Of a DNA stretch of 64,000 nucleotides, positions 17,500-27,810 are shown in pieces. The notes below the pieces were generated by a model. The model searched no databases. It saw only the letters and a list, made by a program, of their open reading frames with translations, and was not told the origin of the DNA. The number at the start of each line of letters is the position of its first letter. Positions within the stretch are counted from its first letter, which is position 1. The stretch is from NCBI RefSeq assembly GCF_902833085.1, contig NZ_CADFEB010000007.1:186001-250000 (forward strand). The letters are read 5' to 3'. Made by a program: the position numbers and the translations under genes. Origin of the DNA: Burkholderia ubonensis. Its GTDB lineage: Bacteria; Pseudomonadota; Gammaproteobacteria; Burkholderiales; Burkholderiaceae.

Positions 17500-20400
17500 T
17501 TACTCCGCGGCGGCCGGCACCAGCACCTCGCGGCTGCCGTTGATGCCCATCGGCGACACGAGCCCGGCCGCTTCCATCTGCTCGACGAGGCGCGCGGCGC
17601 GGTTGTAGCCGATGCGCAGCTGCCGCTGCACCGACGAGATCGACGCGCGGCGCGTGCGCACGACGAACGCGACCGCCTCGTCGTACAGCGGGTCCGCCTC
17701 CGCGTCCGGCGCGTCGCCGAACAGATCCTGCGCCGCGCCTTCCGACACCGGGCCGTCGAGAATCCCTTCCTCGTACTGCGGCTCGCCGAACTGCTTCAGG
17801 TACTCGACGATCCGGTGCACCTCCTCGTCGGCGACGAACGCGCCGTGCACGCGCTGCGGGTAGCCGGTGCCCGGCGGCAGGAACAGCATGTCGCCCTGGC
17901 CGAGCAGCGACTCGGCGCCCATCTGGTCGAGGATCGTGCGCGAGTCGATCTTCGACGACACCTGGAACGCGACCCGGGTCGGGATGTTCGCCTTGATGAG
18001 GCCGGTGATCACGTCGACCGACGGACGCTGCGTCGCGAGGATCAGGTGGATGCCGGCCGCGCGCGCCTTCTGCGCGAGGCGGGCGATCAGCTCCTCGATC
18101 TTCTTGCCGGCGACCATCATCAGGTCGGCGAGCTCGTCGATCACGACGACGATCAGCGGCAGCGTCGACAGCGGCTCGGGATCTTCCGGCGTCAGCGAGA
18201 ACGGGTTGCCGATCTTCTTTTCCTTCGCCTCGGCGTCGCGGATCTTCTGGTTGAAGCCGGCGAGGTTGCGCACGCCGACGGCCGACATCAGCCGGTAGCG
18301 CTTCTCCATCTCGCCGACGCACCAGGTGAGCGCGTTCGCGGCCAGCTTCATGTCGGTGACGACCGGCGCGAGCAGGTGCGGGATGCCTTCGTAGACCGAC
18401 AGCTCGAGCATCTTCGGGTCGATCATGATGAGCCGCACGTCCTCGGGCGTCGCCTTGTACAGCAGCGACAGGATCATCGCGTTGATCGCGACCGACTTGC
18501 CCGAGCCCGTCGTGCCCGCGACGAGCATGTGCGGCGCCTTCGCGAGATCGGTGACGACCGGATGGCCGGTGATGTCCTTGCCCATCGCGATCGTGAGCTG
18601 CGACGTCGAATGCTGGTACTGGCGCGACGCGAGGATTTCCGACAGGCGGATCATCTGGCGCTTCGCGTTCGGCAGCTCGAGGCCCATGCAGGTCTTGCCG
18701 GGGATCGTCTCGACGACGCGGATCGACGTGAGGCCGAGCCCGCGCGACAGGTCCTTCATCAGGCCGACGATCTGGCTGCCGCGCACGCCGAGCGCGGGTT
18801 CGATCTCGAAGCGCGTGATCACCGGGCCGGCCGATGCGCCGACGACCGTCACCGGCACCTTGAATTCCTGCAGGCGCTGCTCGATCACCTGGCCGGTCTG
18901 GGCGAGCTGTTCGTCGGAGATCGTCTGGACGTCGTCCGATGCCGGTTCGAGCAGGTCGAGCGTCGGCAGCTCGACGTTGAACGTGGCCGGCGCGTGGAAT
19001 TCGAATGCGTTCGGCCGCGGCGGGGGTGGGGGCGGCGCGGCAGGGGCGGCATCGGGCGTCGGGGCGGCGATCGTTGCCGTGGGCGCGCCGGGCATTGACG
19101 TACCGACGATTGCTGCGGCGGGCGCAGCAGCGGCGATCGGAACGGCAGCGGGTGCCGCCGGCGCGGCGAATGCCGTGGCGGCAGGCACTGCAACGTGCGT
19201 CGGAGCGACCGTCGCCGCAGCGGGCGTCGTCAGCGTTGCGCCGACGACTGCAGCGGCAGGCGTAGCAGCGGCTGTCGATGCGGCCGTGGTCGCCGCCGGC
19301 GCCGCGGGAATGGCGATTGCCGCGGTGGGTGCTGCGGCAATCGCCGGAACGGCGGTCGCGGCCGCGGGCGTCGTCATCGTCAGTGCCGGCGTGCCGCCGA
19401 TTGCAGCGGCAAGTGTAGCGACAGACGCCGGAGCGTCAGCCGTCGCCGCCGGCTGCACGGAAGAGGCGGCAGGTTCCGCGACGGGCGCGGGAGCGGTGAT
19501 CGTTGCAGCTGGAGATGCGGGTGCGGCGGCGACTGCGGCAACCGTCGCCGTCGGGGTTGCCTGAACGGACGTGGTCGCCGCAGGCGTCGCGGGCGCAACC
19601 GCGTCCGATGTCGCGGGCAGGCCGTACGGCGACGGCGTGGCTGGCGTCGAGGACGGAGGCACGGGTGCAGTCGAAACGACCGGGGCAATCGGCGAGGGTG
19701 CTGCGGTCGTCGGCGGGACGGCAGGCACGAAAGTCCACCCGCTTGCGATGGACGGCGCCGACGGTTGTGTCGTGGCACTTGCGACTGCCGGTTGGGTGGT
19801 TGCGCCGGACAGCCCTGTTGCACCTGCGGCGGGCGAATTCGTCACGGTTGACCAAGCGGGCGCGGCGGTCGAGGCGGGCGCCGGCCCCTCAGCCGGTGAT
19901 GCGAGCGACGGCGTCGGCGTCGCGGCAGGTTCGATCGCCACGGAAGAGGGGAGACCTGCGCCGGCAGTCGCGGACTTCGCTGCGCGATCGGTATCGTCCG
20001 GGCCCGTGGTCATTGCAGCCGCAGCGGCCGCGAGCGCTGCCGGTTCGATGGCGGACGCGTCGCCCGTTGCGACAGGTGACGGCGCGGCCGCGGCGAGCGT
20101 ACCGGTCGGTTGCGCCGTCGTGCCGGACGCGTGCGGTGGCGTAGTCGTTTCGGCCGCGGCCGTCGTCGCAACGGATGCGAAGGCATCCGGAGCGGCGATG
20201 GATTCGGCACGCGACGCTTCGTCAATCGACGGCGCGATGACGTTTGCAGTCGACGCAGGCGTCACGGTGCTCGCTTCGACCGCTGCGGACGTCGGAAGCG
20301 GTGCGGTTTGGGCGGTGTCCGACGACACTTCTCCGAGCGGCGGGACGGCCGGCGCGGACGCGTCGGGGGCGTGCGTGGCGGCGACGTTCGTCGCGATCTC

Positions 20401-22227
20401 GTGGACGTCGTTCGTCATGCCGGCCGGCGTAAACGTATCGGCCCCGGGGGCATCGGCGTTGCGCGCGACGGCAGCGGTTTCGACGAAGACCGCGGGAGCG
20501 GCTTCGATTGCCGACTGCGCGGCCGTGACCAATTCGGCCGGCTGAAGGTGCGCGTCGATTGCCCCGGCCGGCGTCGTGGCGGCGTCGGCTTGCGGCGCAA
20601 GCGGCGGCGTCCCGGTCGCAGGCGCGTCGGCAGGCACTGCGTTGGCCGTTTCCTCCGTCCCGGCAATGTCTTCCCATGGGGCGAGGTCGATCGGGGCGTC
20701 AGTTTGCGGCACGGATTGCGTATCGGACGTCGTCGCGGAGCCGGCGTCGGTTTCCTGAACGGCGTCGTCCGTGCCCGCAATGATCGGCGTGCCGGCAGCG
20801 GCATCGGTCGCCGCGGCGATTGCGCCCGGCGCTTCGTCGACCGTCGCTTCCGGTGCCGGTGCTTCGGCGCCGGCTGTCACGATGCCGTGCGCTTCAGACC
20901 GGATCTCCGGCACGGCGGCGTCGGCCGGCGCGAACGCAGGCAGCACGATTGCATCGTCGTGGCCGATGTCCGCCGTGGGGTCGTCGGCAATGCGGGCGGC
21001 TCCGTCCGTCTCCACGGCGGATGGTTCGGAAACCGGCCCGGCGGATGCCGTCGGCCACATCGACGCGGCGGCGCCTGCCGCCGCAACTGCTCCGGCCAGC
21101 GGCGCAGCCGCGCGTGCGGCTTCAGCCGGCGTCGTGTTGGCCAGCGATGCCCATTGAGCGGTGCTGGCCTCGATCGAACGCAGCGTCTCGTGGACGCTCG
21201 GTGCAGGGGTAATCGGCGTCGCGGGCTTTTCGGTCCATGCGTAAAGCGGCGCGCGCGCAGGCGCGGCCGGACGCTGGCGCGGCACGGCCGGCGGCACGGG
21301 AGCCGTCGTCGTCGCGGCGGGCGGGCGCGACAGCGGCCGTGCCGGCGCCGCGCCGGTCGGGCGGGGCGCGACGGTTGCGCGCGGCGCGTCCGGCTGGCGG
21401 GGTGCCACGGCAGCGCGTGCGGGCGTCGCCGGTGTCGGCCGGGGAGGGGCCGGTTCGAGCTCCAGCGGGGCCGGAGCGGGGCGCAACGACTGAATGTTTG
21501 CCGCGGGACGTGCAGGAGCCGCCGCGCCAACCGTGCCGGCGGTCGAGGAAGGCTTCGCCGGGCTTGCCGCGGGTATCGCGGCGGGCCGGCTCGTCGGCGC
21601 AGGCTTCAGCCAGCCGGTGGGCGCAACCGGCTCGCTATGCAGCCGGGGCGCCGTCTGGCCGCGCGGTTTCGGGCGCGCTTGCGGATCGGGCTTCCAGAGC
21701 GTCGGGCGCGAAAACCGGCCGTTCTGCCGGGGCGCCATCGAATTGACGGTATGCGCGGTGGTCGGCTGGACGTCGCCGGCGCGGCGCACGCGGCGCTCGT
21801 CGTCGCGATGCAGCGCGCTGCGCGGCAGGTCGGCTACGCCGCGCGCATCGTCGTCGCCGTTGCGCGACAGCCGAAGCCCGAACGACGTGTCGAGCCACGC
21901 GGCGACGCGCTGCCAGCCGATGCCGGTCAGCCAGGGCAGCCCCGCGAAGAACAGCACGACCATCGCGAGCGGCGTGCCGATGTGGCCGAGCACGCGTTCG
22001 AAGCCGGCCGACAGCGCATGGCCGAGCAGGTTGGCGTCGGCGCCGGACAGCGGGCTCGTCAGCGTGCAGCTCGCGACGAACACGCACGCGAAGCCGAGCC
22101 AGAGCCGGATCGAGCCGTGACCGGCGAGCCCGCCGCTGCCGGGCAGCATCGCTTTCGCGAGGCGCCAGATGAGAGGGATGAACCAGACGGCGGAGACGCC
22201 GAACCAGCCGAGGACAACCGTGTGCAT
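17500..22227 (-). CDS. ftsK: DNA translocase FtsK with very long Ala/Pro/Thr-rich linker
   Basis: A 1575-residue protein that couples septum formation to chromosome unlinking. Residues 1 to about 125 hold the membrane domain, with helices starting [18 protein letters not shown] and including [18 protein letters not shown]. Residues of about 125-1065 are a low-complexity linker made mostly of Ala, Pro and Thr. The C-terminal motor follows, with Walker A GTTGSGKS near residue 1237, [16 protein letters not shown], and Walker [15 protein letters not shown]. The last 65 residues are the winged-helix gamma domain ([27 protein letters not shown]) that reads KOPS sites. The linker is far longer than the E. 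coli one, which is itself about 600 residues. No SD is evident. Confidence 0.95.
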   Translation of the reverse strand: MHTVVLGWFGVSAVWFIPLIWRLAKAMLPGSGGLAGHGSIRLWLGFACVFVASCTLTSPLSGADANLLGHALSAGFERVLGHIGTPLAMVVLFFAGLPWLTGIGWQRVAAWLDTSFGLRLSRNGDDDARGVADLPRSALHRDDERRVRRAGDVQPTTAHTVNSMAPRQNGRFSRPTLWKPDPQARPKPRGQTAPRLHSEPVAPTGWLKPAPTSRPAAIPAASPAKPSSTAGTVGAAAPARPAANIQSLRPAPAPLELEPAPPRPTPATPARAAVAPRQPDAPRATVAPRPTGAAPARPLSRPPAATTTAPVPPAVPRQRPAAPARAPLYAWTEKPATPITPAPSVHETLRSIEASTAQWASLANTTPAEAARAAAPLAGAVAAAGAAASMWPTASAGPVSEPSAVETDGAARIADDPTADIGHDDAIVLPAFAPADAAVPEIRSEAHGIVTAGAEAPAPEATVDEAPGAIAAATDAAAGTPIIAGTDDAVQETDAGSATTSDTQSVPQTDAPIDLAPWEDIAGTEETANAVPADAPATGTPPLAPQADAATTPAGAIDAHLQPAELVTAAQSAIEAAPAVFVETAAVARNADAPGADTFTPAGMTNDVHEIATNVAATHAPDASAPAVPPLGEVSSDTAQTAPLPTSAAVEASTVTPASTANVIAPSIDEASRAESIAAPDAFASVATTAAAETTTPPHASGTTAQPTGTLAAAAPSPVATGDASAIEPAALAAAAAAMTTGPDDTDRAAKSATAGAGLPSSVAIEPAATPTPSLASPAEGPAPASTAAPAWSTVTNSPAAGATGLSGATTQPAVASATTQPSAPSIASGWTFVPAVPPTTAAPSPIAPVVSTAPVPPSSTPATPSPYGLPATSDAVAPATPAATTSVQATPTATVAAVAAAPASPAATITAPAPVAEPAASSVQPAATADAPASVATLAAAIGGTPALTMTTPAAATAVPAIAAAPTAAIAIPAAPAATTAASTAAATPAAAVVGATLTTPAAATVAPTHVAVPAATAFAAPAAPAAVPIAAAAPAAAIVGTSMPGAPTATIAAPTPDAAPAAPPPPPPRPNAFEFHAPATFNVELPTLDLLEPASDDVQTISDEQLAQTGQVIEQRLQEFKVPVTVVGASAGPVITRFEIEPALGVRGSQIVGLMKDLSRGLGLTSIRVVETIPGKTCMGLELPNAKRQMIRLSEILASRQYQHSTSQLTIAMGKDITGHPVVTDLAKAPHMLVAGTTGSGKSVAINAMILSLLYKATPEDVRLIMIDPKMLELSVYEGIPHLLAPVVTDMKLAANALTWCVGEMEKRYRLMSAVGVRNLAGFNQKIRDAEAKEKKIGNPFSLTPEDPEPLSTLPLIVVVIDELADLMMVAGKKIEELIARLAQKARAAGIHLILATQRPSVDVITGLIKANIPTRVAFQVSSKIDSRTILDQMGAESLLGQGDMLFLPPGTGYPQRVHGAFVADEEVHRIVEYLKQFGEPQYEEGILDGPVSEGAAQDLFGDAPDAEADPLYDEAVAFVVRTRRASISSVQRQLRIGYNRAARLVEQMEAAGLVSPMGINGSREVLVPAAAE

Positions 22228-22414
22228 GCTTTGAAACAGGAGTGGAGCGGGGAGCGCGGTGCGCGACCCGCCGAGTTTAACCGGCTGACGATGCAGAAGA
22301 CTTTAAAAGACGATCAGACGCGCCGCCGTGGCGCGCGCGTGCGTGGCGCTTCAGGCGGCGGGACGCGGTCAGCCGGACGCGGTCGGCCAGACGTCTCCCA
22401 AGCGGGTCGCCGCA

Positions 22415-22960
22415 TTACGGGCCGCGGCGCGTGAAGGTCAGCGTCGCGCCGCCGTCGGTCACGAGCAGCAGCTGCTGCGGCGCGCGCATCTGCACGCCGG
22501 CCTTCGAGACGTGCGCGAGCGCGTCGAGATACGCGCGTTCGAGCTGACCGCCGAGCGTGCCGGCGCAGGCCATCCGCGTGCCCGCGAGCGGGCCGAAGCT
22601 CAGCACGCCGTTTTTCACGTCGTAGGTGCCCATGTAGCGGTTGCAGCCGGAAAAGCCGCTCGCGCGGCGCACGCCGGACTCGATGGACAGCGCGAGCTTG
22701 ATCGGCTCGCCGTTGTCGCCGTGCGGGACCGTGCGCGGCGTGCCGTCGGCGTTCTGCCAGCCGGTGAGCTCCCAGCTCGTGTCGTCGAGCAGCTGGACGG
22801 CGGCGGGATTGAACGGATCGGGCGCGGGGGCGCTGGCGTCGGGGTGCGTCGGCATCGAGCAGGCAGCGAGAAGCGTGGCAAGCGTCAAAGCGCCGAGCGG
22901 CGCGCGCAACGGGCGAAACAGGCGGGTGCGCGTGCGTGCGGCTGCGATCGGTTGGGACAT
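22415..22960 (-). CDS. META domain lipoprotein
   Basis: A 181-residue predicted lipoprotein: an Arg-rich n-region, a hydrophobic core [11 protein letters not shown] with the lipobox cysteine at LAAC, then a Pro/Ala spacer. The META domain follows ([36 protein letters not shown], ending [17 protein letters not shown]), similar to the HslJ family. These are envelope proteins linked in E. coli to novobiocin resistance and heat shock, but the molecular role is unknown. A GAGGAACGAGG ribosome binding site supports the start. It is divergent from purT. Confidence 0.9.
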   Translation of the reverse strand: MSQPIAAARTRTRLFRPLRAPLGALTLATLLAACSMPTHPDASAPAPDPFNPAAVQLLDDTSWELTGWQNADGTPRTVPHGDNGEPIKLALSIESGVRRASGFSGCNRYMGTYDVKNGVLSFGPLAGTRMACAGTLGGQLERAYLDALAHVSKAGVQMRAPQQLLLVTDGGATLTFTRRGP

Positions 22961-23104
22961 GAGCCTCGTTCCTCATCATCGGGTTCTGAACAAGGCGTAA
23001 GAGTAACGCACTCGCGTCGCGTCAGGCGAGGCGACCGTGCGCGCACGAAAACGTTCTCGGCCCGCCGGCGCGTCGCGCGCGGCGGCGCGAAATCAGCGCG
23101 GAAC

Positions 23105-23126
23105 GCGGCCCGAATGCGGCCCGAAT
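23105..23126. repeat. Two tandem 11-bp units upstream of purT
   Basis: GCGGCCCGAAT is repeated twice head to tail, followed by a degenerate third start (GCGCCCGGA). It lies about 30 bases upstream of the candidate purT -10 box, so it could be a regulator site. No known regulator motif is recognised. Confidence 0.35.
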
Positions 23127-23154
23127 GCGCCCGGACCGGCGTCGATGCACGTGG

Positions 23155-23160
23155 TAGCAT
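23155..23160 (+). promoter_or_regulatory. Candidate -10 box for purT
   Basis: TAGCAT 40 bases before the purT ATG. There is no clear -35 box. Confidence 0.3.
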
Positions 23161-23200
23161 CGCAGTCGTTTTCGACCTCCAACCAGAAGCGGGAAATCAC

Positions 23201-24424
23201 ATGCAGATCGGTCAGCGGCTCGGTACGCCGCTTTCGTCCTCGGCCACGCGCGTCATGCTGCTCGGCGCCGGCGAACTCGGCAAGGAAGTCATCATCGCGT
23301 TGCAGCGGCTCGGCGTCGAGGTGATCGCGGTCGACCGCTATCCGGGCGCGCCCGGGCATCAGGTCGCGCACCGCGCGCACGTGATCGACATGACCGACGC
23401 CGACGCGCTGCGCGCGCTCGTCGAGGCCGAGCGTCCGCATCTGATCGTCCCCGAGATCGAGGCGATCGCGACCGATGCGCTCGCGGCGATCGAAGCGGCG
23501 GGTGTCGCCGAGGTGATCCCGACCGCGCGTGCGACCCAGCTCACGATGAACCGCGAGGGCATCCGCCGGCTCGCCGCCGAGGAACTGGGCCTGCCGACCT
23601 CGCCGTACGCGTTCGCGCAGTCGTTCGACGAGTTCAGGGCCGCCGTCGCGAAGATCGGCATGCCGTGCGTCGTGAAGCCGGTGATGTCGTCGTCGGGCAA
23701 GGGCCAGTCGGTCGTGCGCAGCGAAGCGGACGTCGAACCCGCGTGGCAGTACGCGCTGGCGGGCGGGCGCGTGAATCACGGGCGCGTGATCGTCGAGGGC
23801 TTCGTGGATTTCGACTACGAGATCACGCAGCTCACGGTGCGCGCGATCGATCCGGCCAGCGGCGATACGCGAACCTATTTCTGCGAGCCGGTCGGCCACG
23901 TGCAGGTCGCGGGCGACTACGTCGAGTCGTGGCAGCCGCAGCCGATGTCCGCGGCGGCGCTCGCGCGCTCGCGCGAGATCGCGCACAAGGTCACCGAGGC
24001 GCTCGGCGGGCGCGGGCTGTTCGGCGTCGAGCTGTTCGTGCGCGGCGACGAGGTCTGGTTCTCCGAAGTGAGTCCGCGGCCGCACGACACGGGCCTCGTC
24101 ACGCTCGCATCGCAGCGCCAGTCGGAATTCGAGCTGCACGCGCGCGCGATCCTCGGCCTGCCGGTCGATCCGACGCTCGGCTCGGCCGCGGCCTCGGCGG
24201 TGATCTACGGCGGGCTCGACGAGCGCGGCATCGCGTTCGAGGGCGTGCGTGACGCGCTGGCGGTGCCGGGCGCCGACCTGCGCCTGTTCGGCAAGCCGGA
24301 GAGCTTCGCGAAGCGGCGCATGGGTGTCGCGCTCGCGACCGGCGCCGACATCGACGAAGCCCGCGACCGCGCGAAGCGCGCCGCCGCGGCCGTCAAGCCC
24401 GTTTCCGCCGCTTCCGCGCGCTGA
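23201..24424 (+). CDS. purT: Formate-dependent phosphoribosylglycinamide formyltransferase
   Basis: A 407-residue ATP-grasp enzyme that makes formyl-GAR from GAR, formate and ATP in purine synthesis. The N-terminal preATP-grasp domain has [31 protein letters not shown]. The ATP-grasp centre includes [16 protein letters not shown] and the metal-binding [26 protein letters not shown]. The length is close to the E. coli enzyme at 392 residues. The ATG following GGGAAATCAC is chosen because the frame upstream has no PurT similarity. Confidence 0.97.
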   Translation: MQIGQRLGTPLSSSATRVMLLGAGELGKEVIIALQRLGVEVIAVDRYPGAPGHQVAHRAHVIDMTDADALRALVEAERPHLIVPEIEAIATDALAAIEAAGVAEVIPTARATQLTMNREGIRRLAAEELGLPTSPYAFAQSFDEFRAAVAKIGMPCVVKPVMSSSGKGQSVVRSEADVEPAWQYALAGGRVNHGRVIVEGFVDFDYEITQLTVRAIDPASGDTRTYFCEPVGHVQVAGDYVESWQPQPMSAAALARSREIAHKVTEALGGRGLFGVELFVRGDEVWFSEVSPRPHDTGLVTLASQRQSEFELHARAILGLPVDPTLGSAAASAVIYGGLDERGIAFEGVRDALAVPGADLRLFGKPESFAKRRMGVALATGADIDEARDRAKRAAAAVKPVSAASAR

Positions 24425-24505
24425 CGCCGTCGATCCCGCATCGTGAACACCGGCGCGCCCGCGCGGGCGCGCCTCCTCGCAACCACGTCTCGTGAGAGGA
24501 CCTGC

Positions 24506-24886
24506 ATGATTCGTCAAACCCTCGCCGCGCTCGCGCTGGCCGGACTGTCCGTTTCCGCCGCGCAGGCCGCGCAGCTGACCGTCGAGGAAATCGACGCGGA
24601 CGCGCGCCAGAACGCCGTGTACCAGTGCGCGAACCAGAAGCAGCCGGTGCGCGTGTCGTACTGGCTCGCCGGCAACGGCCAGAGCTTCGCGCTCGTGCCG
24701 GTCAACGGCCAGCGGCTGCTGTTCGTCGACACCGTGTCGGCGTCCGGCGTGCGCTACCAGGCCGGGCGCTATACGTGGTGGACCAAGGGCAAGGAGGCGA
24801 CGCTGCGCGACGAGATCGCCGACGAGAAGGCGCCGCCGCTGCTGTCCGACTGCGTGCAGGTCGAGAAGAAAAAGAAGAAAGGGTGA
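24506..24886 (+). CDS. MliC-like lysozyme inhibitor, secreted
   Basis: A 126-residue precursor with signal peptide MIRQTLAALALAGLSVSAAQA. The mature domain has the MliC pattern: YQCANQKQPVRVSYW, LLFVDTVSASGVRYQAGRYTWWTKGKEATL and a final cysteine in LSDCVQV that would pair with the first. MliC/PliC proteins inhibit C-type lysozyme, and the SASGxxY segment is the part that enters the lysozyme active site. The C-terminus is a run of lysines (KKKKKG). There is no lipobox, so it is probably soluble in the periplasm. It may be cotranscribed with purT (81-base gap). Confidence 0.85.
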   Translation: MIRQTLAALALAGLSVSAAQAAQLTVEEIDADARQNAVYQCANQKQPVRVSYWLAGNGQSFALVPVNGQRLLFVDTVSASGVRYQAGRYTWWTKGKEATLRDEIADEKAPPLLSDCVQVEKKKKKG

Positions 24887-24974
24887 TGCGCCGGGACAGT
24901 TTGCCGGGAAGGGTTCCCGCCTGAATCCGGACCGAACCCGCTTGCGGACCGTTGCGCCGGCTGCGGCGCTTGAA

Positions 24975-25012
24975 CACCGGGTTTGAGCGCCGGGTTTGAA
25001 TGCCCGGTTTGG
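24975..25012. repeat. Three imperfect 13-bp direct repeats upstream of rhlE
   Basis: Units CACCGGGTTTGA, GCGCCGGGTTTGA and ATGCCCGGTTTGG follow each other directly, sharing the core CCGGGTTTGA/CCCGGTTTGG. They end about 42 bases upstream of the -10 box, where an activator would be expected to bind. Confidence 0.45.
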
Positions 25013-25053
25013 CCGCTGCGCCCGGCTGTCACGGACACGTCGCCGCACAGTGC

Positions 25054-25059
25054 TACAAT
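25054..25059 (+). promoter_or_regulatory. Candidate -10 box for rhlE-type helicase
   Basis: TACAAT in the context GTGCTACAATACG, very like the boxes before dnaE and msbA. The predicted start near 25066 leaves a 186-base leader. Confidence 0.5.
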
Positions 25060-25251
25060 ACGACCCTTTCCGCCGGCATTCGCGCCGGACGGAGTCCGCA
25101 CGGCCCTGGGCCCTGATGGTCCATCGCGCCAGAGCGGCGCCGCGCGGCGCGCCGCGGCTCCGTCTACTTCCGAAATGTGATTTGCGCAGCGGCCCGCCGG
25201 GCCGAGCTGACGCGTGATGTCCCCGCCGCGCCTTTTGAGCGAAACGCCACC

Positions 25252-26727
25252 ATGTCCGATTCTGTCGCCAAGCCAGTCGACGCAACCTTCGATCAATTCG
25301 GCCTTGCCGCCGACATCCTGAAAGCCATTGCGGAGCAGGGCTACACGACGCCGACGCCGATCCAGGCGCAGGCGATTCCGGTCGTGCTCGCCGGCCGCGA
25401 CGTCATGGGCGCCGCGCAAACGGGCACCGGCAAGACCGCGAGCTTCTCGCTGCCGATCCTCCAGCGCCTGCTGCCGCAGGCCAACACGAGCGCATCGCCC
25501 GCGCGCCACCCGGTGCGCGCGCTGATCCTCACGCCGACCCGCGAGCTCGCCGACCAGGTCGCCGCGAACGTGCATGCGTACGGGAAGCACACGCCGCTGC
25601 GCAGCGCGGTCGTGTTCGGCGGCGTCGACATGAACCCGCAGATGGCCGAGCTGCGCCGCGGCGTCGAGATCCTGATCGCGACGCCGGGCCGCCTGCTCGA
25701 CCACGTGCAGCAGAAGACCGCGAACCTCGGGCAGGTGCAGATGCTCGTGCTCGACGAGGCCGACCGGATGCTCGACATGGGCTTCCTGCCGGACCTGCAG
25801 CGCATCCTGAACCTGCTGCCGAAGGAGCGCCAGACGCTGCTGTTCTCGGCGACGTTCTCGCCGGAAATCAAGAAGCTCGCGTCGACCTACCTGCGCAACC
25901 CGCAGACGATCGAGGTCGCGCGCAGCAACTCGACGAACGCGAACGTCACGCAGATCGTCTACGACGTCGCCGAGGGCGACAAGCAGGCGGCCGTCGTGCA
26001 GCTGCTGCGCGGTCGCGGGCTCAAGCAGGTGATCGTGTTCTGCAACAGCAAGATCGGCGCGAGCCGGCTCGCGCGCAACCTCGAGCGCGACGGCGTGGTT
26101 GCGTCGGCGATCCACGGCGACAAGACGCAGATCGAGCGGATGCAGGCGCTCGACGCGTTCAAGCGCGGTGAAATCGAGGCGCTCGTCGCGACCGACGTGG
26201 CCGCGCGCGGCCTCGACATCGCCGAGCTGCCGGCCGTGATCAACTTCGACCTGCCGTTCAATGCCGAAGACTACGTGCACCGGATCGGCCGTACCGGCCG
26301 CGCGGGTGCGACCGGTGATGCACTGTCGCTGTGCAGCCCGAACGAGCGCAAGCAGCTCGCCGACATCGAAAAGCTGATCAAGCGTCCGCTCGAGGTGCAG
26401 ACGCTGTCGATCGACAAGCCGGCGCGGCACCGTCACGACGAGCGCGGCGGTGAGCGTGGCGGCGAACGCGGTGGCGAACGCGGTGGCCGGCGCGAGCGCG
26501 ACGAGCATCGCGGCGCGGCGGGGCGTCGCCCGGCCGGCGCCGAGCGTGGCCATCATCGCCGCCACGAGGCGCCGATCGACGATTTCTTCCTGAAGCCGTA
26601 CGAGCCGTCGGCGCCGGCGAAGCAGCCGGAAGAGGCGACGCCCGCGCCGCACGAGAAAAAGGGGCCGAAGCGCCAGGTGGCTGCGCTGCTCGGCGGGTTC
26701 GGGATGCCGCGCAAGCCGTCGGCATAA
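25252..26727 (+). CDS. rhlE: DEAD-box RNA helicase, RhlE type
   Basis: A 491-residue ATP-dependent RNA helicase. The ordered motifs are visible: Q motif (FDQFGLAADILKAIAEQGYTTPTPIQ), motif I AQTGTGKT, Ia PTRELADQ, Ib TPGRLLDH, II DEAD, III SAT, V TDVAARGLDI, VI HRIGRTGRAG. The C-terminal tail of about 110 residues has GGERGG repeats and many His and Arg residues, ending with a conserved-looking QVAALLGGFGMPRKPSA. Such tails bind RNA non-specifically. The role is likely ribosome assembly or RNA decay; the exact RhlE subfamily is inferred. A strong terminator follows. Confidence 0.93.
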   Translation: MSDSVAKPVDATFDQFGLAADILKAIAEQGYTTPTPIQAQAIPVVLAGRDVMGAAQTGTGKTASFSLPILQRLLPQANTSASPARHPVRALILTPTRELADQVAANVHAYGKHTPLRSAVVFGGVDMNPQMAELRRGVEILIATPGRLLDHVQQKTANLGQVQMLVLDEADRMLDMGFLPDLQRILNLLPKERQTLLFSATFSPEIKKLASTYLRNPQTIEVARSNSTNANVTQIVYDVAEGDKQAAVVQLLRGRGLKQVIVFCNSKIGASRLARNLERDGVVASAIHGDKTQIERMQALDAFKRGEIEALVATDVAARGLDIAELPAVINFDLPFNAEDYVHRIGRTGRAGATGDALSLCSPNERKQLADIEKLIKRPLEVQTLSIDKPARHRHDERGGERGGERGGERGGRRERDEHRGAAGRRPAGAERGHHRRHEAPIDDFFLKPYEPSAPAKQPEEATPAPHEKKGPKRQVAALLGGFGMPRKPSA

Positions 26728-26768
26728 GCGTAACGAGCGATCGGCCGCGATCGAGAGGTCGCGGCAAG

Positions 26769-26802
26769 ACGGGCGCATGCAAGCAGCATGTGCCCGTTTT
26801 TC
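26769..26802 (+). terminator. Intrinsic terminator after rhlE
   Basis: A 12-bp stem ACGGGCGCATGC / GCATGTGCCCGT (one G-T pair), 5-base loop, then five T residues. Confidence 0.82.
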
Positions 26803-26891
26803 ATTTGCGGGGGGCGAGGCCGTCCCTGAATCGCTGAGAATCGGTGCCGGATCGATTCCGGCGGCCGGCGGCGCCTGCGTTGGCGCGCGGG

Positions 26892-27788
26892 CTAGCCCGC
26901 CTGCGGCCCGAAGCGCCGCGCCCAAGCGGCCGTTGCCGCTGCGAGGAATGCGTCGAGCGTCGCGCCCGGCAGCACGACGTGATCGGACGCCAGGCCGAGA
27001 TGGGCGGCCGCGGCTTGCAGCGCGGGCAGCGGATCGTCGCGTTCGAGCGCGATCGCGCCGGTCTGCTTGCTGAGCTTCTCGCCGTTCGCGTCGACGACGA
27101 CCGGCACATGCAGGTACGACGGCGTCGGCGCGCCGAGGCAGCGCTGCAGGTAGATCTGCCGCGCGGTCGAGTCGAGCAGGTCGGCGCCGCGCACGACGTG
27201 CGTGATGCCCGCATCGGCGTCGTCGACGACGACCGCGAGCTGATAGGCCCACTGGCCGTCCGCGCGTTTCAGCACGAAGTCGCCGACCTCGGTGGCGAGA
27301 TTCTGCGATTGCGTGTGCTGCCAGCGATCGTCGAACGTGACGATCGCGGCGTCGCCGTCCGGCACGCGCAGCCGCCATGCGCGCGCGGGCTTGCCGTGCA
27401 GGCCCGATCGGCAGGTGCCCGGGTAGGCGAGCGTCGTGTGGCGTTCGTGCGCGGCGCGCAGCGAATCGGCGATTTCCTTGCGCGTGCAGCCGCACGGGTA
27501 GACGAGCCCCACCGCCTTGAGCCGCTCGAACGCGGCCGCGTAATCGGCCTCGCGCGCGCTCTGCCAGACGGGCGGCTCGTCCGGCGTCATGCCGAAATGC
27601 GCGAGCGTCGCGAGGATGTCCTCGGCCGCGCCGGGCACCGTGCGCGGCCCGTCGATGTCCTCCACGCGCACGAGCCATGCGCCGCCGTGCGCGCGCGCGT
27701 CGAGCCAGCTCGCGAGCGCACCGACGAGCGAGCCGAAATGCAGCGGCCCGGTCGGCGACGGCGCGAAGCGGCCGCGGTAGCCGTTCAT
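26892..27788 (-). CDS. gluQ: Glutamyl-Q tRNA(Asp) synthetase
   Basis: A 298-residue truncated class I synthetase that attaches glutamate to queuosine in tRNA(Asp) without an anticodon domain. It starts [20 protein letters not shown], with HFGS replacing HIGH, and carries RVEDIDGPR, zinc-site residues in [10 protein letters not shown] and YPGTCRSG, and KLSKQTGA in place of KMSKS. The length fits the GluQ-RS family. It lies 22 bases after trhO on the same strand, so two tRNA-modification genes form a unit. Confidence 0.96.
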   Translation of the reverse strand: MNGYRGRFAPSPTGPLHFGSLVGALASWLDARAHGGAWLVRVEDIDGPRTVPGAAEDILATLAHFGMTPDEPPVWQSAREADYAAAFERLKAVGLVYPCGCTRKEIADSLRAAHERHTTLAYPGTCRSGLHGKPARAWRLRVPDGDAAIVTFDDRWQHTQSQNLATEVGDFVLKRADGQWAYQLAVVVDDADAGITHVVRGADLLDSTARQIYLQRCLGAPTPSYLHVPVVVDANGEKLSKQTGAIALERDDPLPALQAAAAHLGLASDHVVLPGATLDAFLAAATAAWARRFGPQAG

Positions 27789-27810
27789 CGATGGGCGGGC
27801 CGGAACGCGC

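Larger units (their letters stand above)
24887..25251 (+). other. 365-base intergenic region holding the rhlE leader
   Basis: No gene is seen here. It holds a short direct repeat array at 24975-25012, a TACAAT -10 box at 25054-25059 and then a leader of about 185 bases with GC-rich complementary segments (GCCGGC, GCGCCGG, GCGCGGCGC) up to the helicase start. A long structured leader would suit an RNA helicase gene controlled at the RNA level, but no known RNA motif is recognised. Confidence 0.5.

Noticed and set aside
19571-22434. Long open frames antisense to the ftsK linker, including a 774-codon Arg/Gly-rich one
   Set aside because: Explained by the Ala/Pro/Thr-rich linker codons read backwards. 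There is no RBS and no motif.
22328-23200. N-terminal extension of purT reaching to 22328
   Set aside because: It runs antisense through the META gene, is Arg/Ala-rich, and the PurT family starts near [12 protein letters not shown].
26448-26490. Repeated 12-base units in rhlE considered as a short tandem repeat or CRISPR
   Set aside because: They encode GGER/GG repeats of the RNA-binding tail, with no spacer pattern.
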